Made by a program: the position numbers and the translations under genes | Shown here: positions 57,778-64,000 of the stretch, one piece after another | How the letters are laid out: the number at the start of each line of letters is the position of its first letter | Position numbering within the stretch: position 1 is the stretch's first letter | Notes under the pieces: model-generated | What the model was told of the DNA's origin: nothing | The model's input: the letters and a program-made list of their open reading frames with translations, nothing else | Database searches by the model: none | From: CAIWHR01 sp963773195 | Lineage (GTDB): Bacteria > Pseudomonadota > Gammaproteobacteria > Burkholderiales > Casimicrobiaceae | Direction of reading: 5' to 3' | DNA length: 64,000 nucleotides | Assembly: GCA_963773195.1 (NCBI GenBank) | Contig: CAVZAE010000005.1 | Span: forward strand, 496,001-560,000

Positions 57778-58083
57778 ATGAGAGGCGTATCCATCCTTTG
57801 CGCCGTGACGATCGCCGCCGCCGCGGGCGTCGCGCTGGCGCAGGAATCGAAGCTCGAGCTGAAGCCCGGGCCCGGCCGCGACCTGGTGATGGGCTACTGC
57901 GTCATGTGCCACAGCGTCGACTACATTCCGTCGAACTCGCCATTCATGACCCGCCAGGTGTGGGACGCCGAGGTCACGAAGATGATCAAGGCCTACGGCG
58001 CGCAGATCCCCACCGACGATGCGACCAAGATCGTCGACTACCTGACGACGAACTACGGCGTCCCGACGCCAGCGCCGAAGTAG
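57778..58083 (+). CDS. Small periplasmic cytochrome c, SorB-like
   Basis: This 101-residue protein has a signal peptide (ILCAVTIAAAAGVALAQ) and one heme site CVMCH (C41, C44, H45). The sixth ligand is probably a methionine in FMTRQVWDAEVTKM. It lies 19 bases after the molybdenum subunit gene and is presumably its electron acceptor. Confidence 0.9.
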   Translation: MRGVSILCAVTIAAAAGVALAQESKLELKPGPGRDLVMGYCVMCHSVDYIPSNSPFMTRQVWDAEVTKMIKAYGAQIPTDDATKIVDYLTTNYGVPTPAPK

Positions 58084-58098
58084 CATCTTGCCGACGCC

Positions 58099-58452
58099 AT
58101 GACGGACCGCCTGGCGGAGCTTGGGGACGCCGTCGACGCCTTCGTCGCGGAGCGCGACTGGGCGCAGTTCCACACGCCGAAGAATCTGGCGATGAGCGTC
58201 GCCATCGAGGCGGCGGAACTGATGGAACACTTCCAGTGGGGCACGGACGCCGGTTCCGCCGCGCTCGACGCGGCTCAGCGCAAGCGGGTCGCGCAGGAAA
58301 TGGGCGACGTGCTGATCTACCTGGTGCGACTCTCGCGGGTCCTCGACATCGACCTCGTCACCGCCGCGGTCGACAAGCTCGCACTCAATCGCGCGAAGTA
58401 CCCGATCGAGAAAGCGAAGGGCCACGCGACCAAGCACGTCGACCTCGAGTAG
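58099..58452 (+). CDS. MazG-like nucleotide pyrophosphohydrolase
   Basis: This 117-residue all-helical NTP pyrophosphatase (dCTPase/RS21-C6 type) has the magnesium-binding residues in EAAELMEHFQW and QEMGDVLIYLVRLS. Such enzymes remove non-canonical or excess nucleotides by cleaving to monophosphates. It is 15 bases after the cytochrome gene and convergent with the DUF2182 gene. Length is normal. Confidence 0.9.
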   Translation: MTDRLAELGDAVDAFVAERDWAQFHTPKNLAMSVAIEAAELMEHFQWGTDAGSAALDAAQRKRVAQEMGDVLIYLVRLSRVLDIDLVTAAVDKLALNRAKYPIEKAKGHATKHVDLE

Positions 58453-58460
58453 TGCGCCCC

Positions 58461-59289
58461 TTACTGCGAGATCAGCGCGAGGATCGCGGGCCGCGCCACC
58501 ACGGCGAGCCCGAGGATAACGAGCGCGGCGCCGGCGACCTTCGCGAGCGCCAGCCCGTGACTGCCAGTGCTTCTCGGCGAAGAAGAGGACAACCATTCCG
58601 GCCATCCACATCAGGTTCATGAGCCCGACGACGACCAGCACCGCCATCACCGCCCAGCAGCAGCCGAGGCAGTAGAGGCCGTGCACCGCGCCCGCGCGCA
58701 GCGTGCCGGCCAGCGCCACCGCCGAAGTCGTGGCGAGACAATGAATGCGAGCGGACTCTGGCAGCCGTCGAGGCAGACGCGCTTCCACGACGTGAACTGA
58801 TAAGACGCCGGCGACGACGAGGATCGCCCCGGCAAGCGCGTGCAGCCACCGCGCCTGCCCGGCCTGTCGTCGAGTTGCGCAAACGCCCCAGTAGGCGAGC
58901 ATCGGCAGGACGCCGATCGCCGTCCAGACCAGGAGATACCCGCCGACGAACGCGACGGTAGGAAGGATGCCGTGCGCCGGCGTCGCGTGACGGCGAGATG
59001 CGCGAGAACGATCGGCGCGACCGTGGGCAGCATCATCGCCGCCATCATCGTCGTCCACATCGCGAGCAGCGCGGCGGCGCTCATCGTGCCCTGGAACCGG
59101 CTGCCGATCTGACCGAGTCCCATGACCATCCCGCTCATCGCGGTCGCGTCCGCGATCGTGCTGCGCCAGGCGATCGACCGACAGCACGACGAGGACGATG
59201 ACGACGACCAGGTTGATGCGCCAGGACAGCAGGCGCGAACGCCGCGCGCGGCGTGTCGTCCTCGGGCGTCGTTGCGGCCGAGGTCGCCG
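58461..59289 (-). pseudogene. DUF2182 membrane protein, several frameshifts
   Basis: Conserved DUF2182 segments are all present, in order, but in different frames: TMMAAMMLPTVAPIVLAHLA, then AFVGGYLLVWTAIGV, then YQFTSWKRVCLDGCQSPLAF, then HGLYCLGCCWAVMAVLVVVG, and last LALAKVAGAALVILGLAVVA to the TAA at 58461. At least four shifts are needed. It would be an inner membrane protein with about six helices. The start cannot be fixed. The DUF1326 gene directly upstream is its usual partner, supporting the identity. Confidence 0.7.
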
Positions 59290-59925
59290 TCAGCCCGGGC
59301 CGCTCCACGAGAACGGGATGTGCTTGCTCGACTGTCCGCTGCGGTTCCACTTGAAGCCAAGCGCGTCGGCGCGGTCGACCATCGCTGTGCCCCAAGTGGC
59401 GACGCCGCCCGGTCCGACTTCCGACCCCGGGGGATTGATCGTCTGCACACGCTTGCCCGGAGGCGTCGTCGGGCCGGAGAGGGCCTCGGCCTTCGCCTCG
59501 ACCTTGCCCGGAACCGCCGCGCGCCAGCGCGCGAGATCGCCGGCCAGCTCGAATTCGATCGGCGCGAACTCGATGCCCCGCACTTCCGCGATGTTCTGCG
59601 CGAACTGGCCGGGCCAGCCGCCCGCCTGCCCGCCGAAGATCATCTGCAGCGCGCCACGCTGCCGCTCGTCCGCGCGCGCGTCGATGAAGATACCCATCGT
59701 CGCCTTCGCGCCCTCCCAGATGTTGCCCTTGAAGTAGCCGAGCGCGAGGACGTTGAGGCCGTCGAGCGGAACGTCGCCGTAGCTCCCCGCGCGCACATGC
59801 CAGACGAGGATGCCGTCGCAGTCGCCGTAAGTCGGCGCCCGCGCAAATTCACATGGGCAGGGAATGTCGCACTTGCAGACGTCGAACCAGTCGCCGTCCA
59901 GTCGCCACCGGGGAATATCCGCCAT
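59290..59925 (-). CDS. DUF1326 domain protein
   Basis: This 211-residue protein has the family opening WFDVCKCDIPCPCEFARAPT with clustered cysteines (C-x-C-x3-C-x-C) that suggest metal binding, and the HVRAGSYGDVPLDGLNVL strand. Function is unknown. It is commonly encoded next to a DUF2182 membrane protein, as here, and the pair may handle a metal or small molecule. No signal peptide. Confidence 0.87.
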   Translation of the reverse strand: MADIPRWRLDGDWFDVCKCDIPCPCEFARAPTYGDCDGILVWHVRAGSYGDVPLDGLNVLALGYFKGNIWEGAKATMGIFIDARADERQRGALQMIFGGQAGGWPGQFAQNIAEVRGIEFAPIEFELAGDLARWRAAVPGKVEAKAEALSGPTTPPGKRVQTINPPGSEVGPGGVATWGTAMVDRADALGFKWNRSGQSSKHIPFSWSGPG

Positions 59926-59955
59926 CGCGCACCTCCGTCGAGTACCGGGCGCGCA

Positions 59956-61040
59956 TCACGCCGACAGTGCGATCCGGACGGGCATCCGCCGCCGGCCCCA
60001 TTGCTCTCCGTCGAACCGCTGGAAGCGGCCGGGCAGCTTCGCGTCGCAGCGTTTGCACCCGCCCTCGGCGCTGAGCTCGTAACGCAGGATTTCGTGCCAG
60101 TCACGCACAATCACGGGGGCGGCGCAGCCTGGACAGAACGTCGTGCCGCCGGTGCGGTCGTGGACGTTGCCGGTGTAGACGTAGCGGATGCCCTCGCCGA
60201 GCGCGATCTCCCGCGAGCGCGTGAGCGTCGCCGCGGGCGTGCGCGGCAGGTCCATCATCTTGTAGTCCGGGTGAAACGCGGTGAAATGCAACGGAACTTC
60301 GGGACCGAGTTCGCGAACGATCCACTTGCTCATCGCTTCGATCTCCGCCGTTGAATCATTCTTGCCGGGGATGAGGAGCGTGGTGATCTCGAACCAGACG
60401 TCGGTCTCGTGCTTGAGATAGATGAGCGTGTCCAGTACGGGTTGCAGCCGCGCACCGCAAAGCTTCACGTAGAAGTCGTCGGTGAAGCCCTTGAGATCGA
60501 CGTTGGCCGCGTCCATCTTTGCGTAGAACTCGCGGCGCGCCTCGGCGCCCGATGTAGCCGGCAGTGACCGCGACCGTCTTGAATCCCGAGCTGCGTGGCA
60601 CGCATCCGCGGCGTCCATCGCGTATTCGGCGAAGATGACCGGGTCGTTGTAGGTGAACGCGACGCTGCGGCAGCCGGCGCGCTGCGCTGCCCGCGGCGAT
60701 CTGCTCGGGCGATGCCGTGTCCATCAGCGTGTCCATCTCGCGCGACTTCGAGATGTCCCAGTTCTGGCAGAACTTGCAGCGCGAGGTTGCAGCCGGCGGT
60801 GCCGAAGGAGAGCACGCTCGAGCCCGGATAGAAATGGTTGAGCGGCTTCTTCTCGATGGGATCGATGCAGAACCCCGACGAACGTCCGTAGGTCGTGAGG
60901 ACCATCGCGTCGCCGTCGCGCTGCCGGACGAAGCAGGCGCCGCGCTGGCCCTCGTGCAGCCGGCAGTCGCGCGGACAGAGATCGCACTGGATGCGGCCGT
61001 CGTCGAGGCGGTGCCACCAGCGACCCGGATGATGGCTCAT
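59956..61040 (-). pseudogene. amrS: AmmeMemoRadiSam system radical SAM enzyme AmrS, about four frameshifts
   Basis: The start MSHHPGRWWHRLDDGRIQCDL and the conserved CPRDCRLHEGQRGACFVR fit AmrS. The radical SAM cysteines are found as CNL then RCKFCQNWD, but one surplus base (near 60780) separates them. Further shifts lie near 60690, 60600 and 60560; the frame goes 2-1-0-1-0. The C-terminal third (VDLKGFTDDFYVKLCGARL to KRCDAKLPGRFQRF) is intact. Whether decay or error cannot be told here, but the closeness of the partners argues for error. The ATG at 61040 overlaps the stop of amrA. Confidence 0.8.
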
Positions 61041-61615
61041 GCCCGCATCCTTTGCGTCGCGAATTCGTCCTCGCTCCACTTCGAGACCGTGTACCGCGCG
61101 ACCCGCATCCCGGGCCTTCGCGTGCGCCCGTTGAGCCCGGCCTTTTCCTTCAGCGCGGCGATGAACGTGCGGGGCTCCGGCAGCGTCTCCCATACCTGCG
61201 GGAGGAACGTCGCCCGGTGGTGGCCCGCCTGAAGCACGACACCGTCGATGCCGGGGCGCAGCAGTCGCAGCAGATGCTCTTCATCGTCGAACGCGAGCGG
61301 TTCGTGCGCGGACAGGAGCGAGACTTCGACGGTGATGGCGCCGAACTCGCGCGAGGAGAGAGGAAGAAAGCGCGGATCGCGAAATGCAGCGGTCACCGCG
61401 TTAGCCCGAACGTCGGCTGCCAGCCGGCGACGCGCCTCGAGCGAGCCGATGCAGCCGCGCAGGTCGCCTTCCTGCCGCAGCGTGACGAAGCTTGCGCCCG
61501 GCTCGTCGAGCGCCGAATGCCAGACGATGCCGTGGACATCGCGAAAGCCGAGTTCCGCACCAATCGCGCCGCGCGCAAGGGCGAGGAGCGTGCGCCCGAG
61601 GTCAGGATCCGGCAT
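61037..61615 (-). CDS. amrA: AmmeMemoRadiSam system protein A (AMMECR1 domain)
   Basis: This 192-residue AMMECR1-domain protein has the diagnostic LRGCIGSLEARR motif near residue 53 and EFGAITVEVSLLS. Its biochemical role is unknown. It is in an overlapping operon: its start overlaps the end of amrB by 14 bases and its stop overlaps amrS by four. The ATG at 61615 is the natural start. Confidence 0.92.
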   Translation of the reverse strand: MPDPDLGRTLLALARGAIGAELGFRDVHGIVWHSALDEPGASFVTLRQEGDLRGCIGSLEARRRLAADVRANAVTAAFRDPRFLPLSSREFGAITVEVSLLSAHEPLAFDDEEHLLRLLRPGIDGVVLQAGHHRATFLPQVWETLPEPRTFIAALKEKAGLNGRTRRPGMRVARYTVSKWSEDEFATQRMRA

Positions 61616-62420
61616 GGCCCGGTCCTTCGACGAAGGCGAACGACGCATAGCCCACGACGCGCCCCCGGTCACCCGCCGTATCGCCGGAGTTGCGGAGGTC
61701 GAGGAGCTCCGGCACGAGGCCATGTCGGCGTGCGCAAAGCGCGAGCCCGTTGATCGGTGTAGCACCGCACGCCTGTTCGTGGTCGAGCGATGACGACAGG
61801 CCGAGGATTCCGTTGGCACTACCGCGGTCCAGCGCGCACGCCTCGCTATAACGGTGATAGTGCGAAAGATCGGAGCTTACGAGGATCAGTGTCTCGGGTC
61901 CTCCCCACAGGCGCTCGATGACGTCGGCGACCTCATCGGGCGTTGCCGCACCGACGGCGAACGGGACGATCCGGAAGCTGTCGAGCACCGCCTGCAGGAA
62001 CGGCAGCTGCACTTCGAGCGAATGCTCGAGCGCGTGCGCTGCATCATTCTCGATCACCTGCGGCAGGGACAGCGCGAGCGCCGCGGCCTTGCGATCGACC
62101 TCCACCTCGCCCAGCGGCGTCGCGAACGCGCGCACCGTGGGGAGCGCGAGCCCGCGGACGGCAACGCGATGCGTGGGACCGAGAATCACGACACGACGGA
62201 TGATCGCGTGCGAGCCGGCGAGCCGCGCATAGGCGGCTGCGGCAATCGGACCCGAATAGACATAGCCCGCGTGCGGAACGATGAGCGCCTTGGGTCGGGC
62301 GCCCCCGACCCGCGGCCGCGTCGCAGCCTCGACCAGGCACTCGCGCACGTTGGCCGCCAGGTCCGCAGGCATCCCGGGATAGAACATGCCGGCCACCGCG
62401 GCCGGTCTCACATCGCGCAT
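61602..62420 (-). CDS. amrB: AmmeMemoRadiSam system protein B (MEMO1 family)
   Basis: This 272-residue MEMO1-family protein has PAAVAGMFYPG near the N-terminus, the metal-site histidines in VPHAGYVYSG and GPTHRV, and a downstream EHSLEVQLPF and SSDLSHYH. It resembles extradiol dioxygenases in fold. In humans MEMO1 binds iron or copper. It is first in the amrB-amrA-amrS operon, whose pathway is not known. Confidence 0.92.
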   Translation of the reverse strand: MRDVRPAAVAGMFYPGMPADLAANVRECLVEAATRPRVGGARPKALIVPHAGYVYSGPIAAAAYARLAGSHAIIRRVVILGPTHRVAVRGLALPTVRAFATPLGEVEVDRKAAALALSLPQVIENDAAHALEHSLEVQLPFLQAVLDSFRIVPFAVGAATPDEVADVIERLWGGPETLILVSSDLSHYHRYSEACALDRGSANGILGLSSSLDHEQACGATPINGLALCARRHGLVPELLDLRNSGDTAGDRGRVVGYASFAFVEGPGHAGS

Positions 62421-62574
62421 CCGACACCTCTCGTCGTCGGAAGCCCGTCCACGGCCGGAGGATCCGGCCGTCTCCGTCTCGATCCCCTTGGGCCTGCCTT
62501 AGCAGGTCCGTCCGGGGCGCTCAAGTGCACATTCTTGGGGCGTTGTGGGCTACAAATCAACTGCGCGGGCCCGC

Positions 62575-63206
62575 TCACCCTCGTTCGGCAAGGGCCAGCC
62601 GCAGCCCGAGGACCACGAACATCGCCCCGACCGACCGGCGGAGCCAGGCGGCCGCCGCGTGCGGCACCGCAAAACGCCGCGACAGACCGCCGCGCCGACC
62701 ACGCGACGAAGAGATTCCAGAGCGTCCCGTTGATATTGAAGATCGCGCCCAAGAGCAGGAAGGCGAGCGCTTTGTGCGGCGCATCAGCCGCGATGAACTG
62801 CGGTAGGAACGCGAGGAAGAAAAGCGCCACTTTCGGGTTCAGGACGTTGGTGAGAAAGCCTTGCGCGAAGACGCGGCGCAGCGATGCCGGCGGCAGCGGT
62901 GCCGCGGCGCCTGTCCCGGACCGCGATGCGAGGAGCGAAAGGCCGAGATAGACGAGGTACGCGGCACCGATCCACTTGACGAGCGCGAACGCGCGTCGCC
63001 GACGTGGCAATGATCGCCGACAGGCCGAGCGCGGCGGCCAGCGTGTGGACGATGCAGCCGGCGCCGATACCGAGCGCGGCGACGGCGCCGGCGCGCGTGC
63101 CTTGCGTGGTCCCGCGCGCGACGATGTAGAGCGTATCGGCGCCGGGCGTGATGTTCAGGAGCAGTCCCGACAGCACGAAGAGGCCGAGGTCGTGGATGCC
63201 TTCCAT
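62575..63206 (-). pseudogene. LysE family exporter, two apparent frameshifts
   Basis: The N-terminus GLFVLSGLLLNITPGADTLYI is the RhtB/LysE hallmark (NxTPGP-like). After about 68 residues the frame shifts near 63005, resuming as AFALVKWIGAAYLVYLGLSLL and FAQGFLTNVLNPKVALFFLA. It shifts again near 62690, ending in MFVVLGLRLALAERG. With both corrected it is about 210 residues, a normal length with six helices. Likely exports amino acids. Confidence 0.82.
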
Positions 63207-63227
63207 CGTCCGACGATCGCAGCGGTT

Positions 63228-64000
63228 TCAGCCAGTGCCGGCAGGAAGGCGCACGCGATAGTTCGCGGATTTCTCGTCGCGTTCGAGCGTCACGGCGCCG
63301 CGGCGGGCCGCTTCCTCCAGCAGCCCGGTGAACAGGCGGAAGCCGTAGTAGGATTCGTTGAATCCCGGATTGCGACGCTTGAGCGCCTGCTTGACCATCG
63401 AGCCCCAGATGGTCTCGTCATCGCCGCGCTCCGCCACGAGCGCCTCGACCGTGTCCGCGATCAGGTCGACCGCCTGGTGTATTCGCTCCTCGTCATCCTT
63501 CTTGGCGGGGATCGTCGCCGGCTCGGTCGCGCCCTTGGCGGCCGGCTTGCCATCAGCCCCTGCCGCCTTTGCCTGGGGCTTGCGTGCCGCCGGCTTGCGC
63601 TTCTCGCGCACGAGGTCGTCGTAGTAAATGAACTCGTCGCAGTTCGCGATGAGGAGATCGGACGTCGAGTTCTTGACGCCGACGCCGATGACGAGCTTCG
63701 CGTTCTCGCGGAGCTTCGAGACGAGCGGCGAGAAATCGGAATCGCCACTGATGATGACGAACGTGTCGACGTGGGACTTCGTGTAGCAGAGGTCGAGGGC
63801 GTCGACCACCATGCGGATGTCGGCCGAGTTCTTGCCGGACTGGCGCACATGCGGGATCTCGATCAGCTCGAACGAAGCCTCGTGCATCGGCGCCTTGAAT
63901 CCCTTGTACCGCTCCCAATCGCAGTACGCCTTCTTGACGACGATGCTCCCCTTGAGCAGCAGTCGCTCGAGCACCTTGCCGATGTCGAACTTCTCGTACT
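63228..64000 (-). CDS. NYN domain ribonuclease-like protein with C-terminal OST-HTH-like region (N-terminus cut)
   Basis: The reading frame is open to the window edge, so the first residues are missing. The NYN (LabA/PIN-like) domain spans the first 130 visible residues with VKKAYCDWERYKGFK, KNSADIRMVVDALDLCY, and ISGDSDFSPL, which carry the acidic catalytic residues. A lysine/alanine-rich linker then leads to a C-terminal helical domain (MVKQALKRRNPGFNESYYGF) that resembles the LOTUS/OST-HTH RNA-binding domain. Probably a metal-dependent RNase, target unknown. Confidence 0.87.
   Translation of the reverse strand, partial: YEKFDIGKVLERLLLKGSIVVKKAYCDWERYKGFKAPMHEASFELIEIPHVRQSGKNSADIRMVVDALDLCYTKSHVDTFVIISGDSDFSPLVSKLRENAKLVIGVGVKNSTSDLLIANCDEFIYYDDLVREKRKPAARKPQAKAAGADGKPAAKGATEPATIPAKKDDEERIHQAVDLIADTVEALVAERGDDETIWGSMVKQALKRRNPGFNESYYGFRLFTGLLEEAARRGAVTLERDEKSANYRVRLPAGTG

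Overview
The window is a gene-dense, GC-rich stretch (roughly two thirds G+C by eye) of a bacterial chromosome. Gene content points to a betaproteobacterium, probably of the Burkholderiales or a related soil or water lineage. The clues are a BirA-CoaX-SPOR gene row, a two-gene MetH, an orphan Bug/TctC-type solute receptor and a CnoX (YbbN) thioredoxin. I saw no prophage, insertion sequence, CRISPR array or rRNA, and no gap above 300 bases lacks a gene or gene remnant.

Layout. 1-3.1 kb: arylamine N-acetyltransferase (cut by the window edge), dodecin, and a two-subunit Tat-exported molybdenum hydroxylase. 3.3-6 kb: CnoX and a cytosolic class III cyclase with a TPR-like tail. 6-12.4 kb: a proteobacterial dedicated sortase system (histidine kinase, response regulator, VIT-VWA substrate, class GN sortase), with a hydratase-like gene inside it. 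12.4-16 kb: GFA protein, a second hydratase, an orphan peptide-type binding protein. 16-19 kb: a TetR regulator divergent from a sterol desaturase-like gene with two matching operators between them, then a thiolase with a clear terminator. 19-25 kb: secreted proteins, a beta-propeller protein and a cyclase-ATPase-TPR regulator. 25-32.6 kb: exported isoaspartyl methyltransferase, a broken membrane spermidine-synthase-like gene, an oxidoreductase, a SYLF lipoprotein, a Bug receptor, a double-ACT protein and a HEPN protein.

32.7-41 kb is housekeeping: split methionine synthase, rhodanese, methyltransferase, GNAT, SPOR, type III pantothenate kinase and BirA. 41-47 kb: inositol-phosphatase family enzyme, three oxidoreductase-type genes, an EamA transporter, and a multi-pass membrane protein ending in a pilin-like domain. 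47-52 kb: tRNA-Gly(CCC), an M20 peptidase, and a run of three exported proteins (a large Gly/Tyr-rich protein, a small lipoprotein, a Cys-rich repeat protein). 52-64 kb: HAD hydrolase, AlaX editing protein, TPP riboswitch with thiC, DUF72, a SorAB-like sulfite dehydrogenase pair, MazG-like protein, a DUF1326/DUF2182 pair, the three-gene AmmeMemoRadiSam set, a LysE exporter and a NYN-domain protein.

Several genes, mostly after 53 kb, are interrupted by single-base frameshifts, often at short homopolymers (thiC, DUF72, DUF2182, amrS, lysE, the spermidine-synthase-like gene and one lipoprotein). Protein-level conservation resumes exactly after each shift, so consensus sequence errors are at least as likely as real gene decay.
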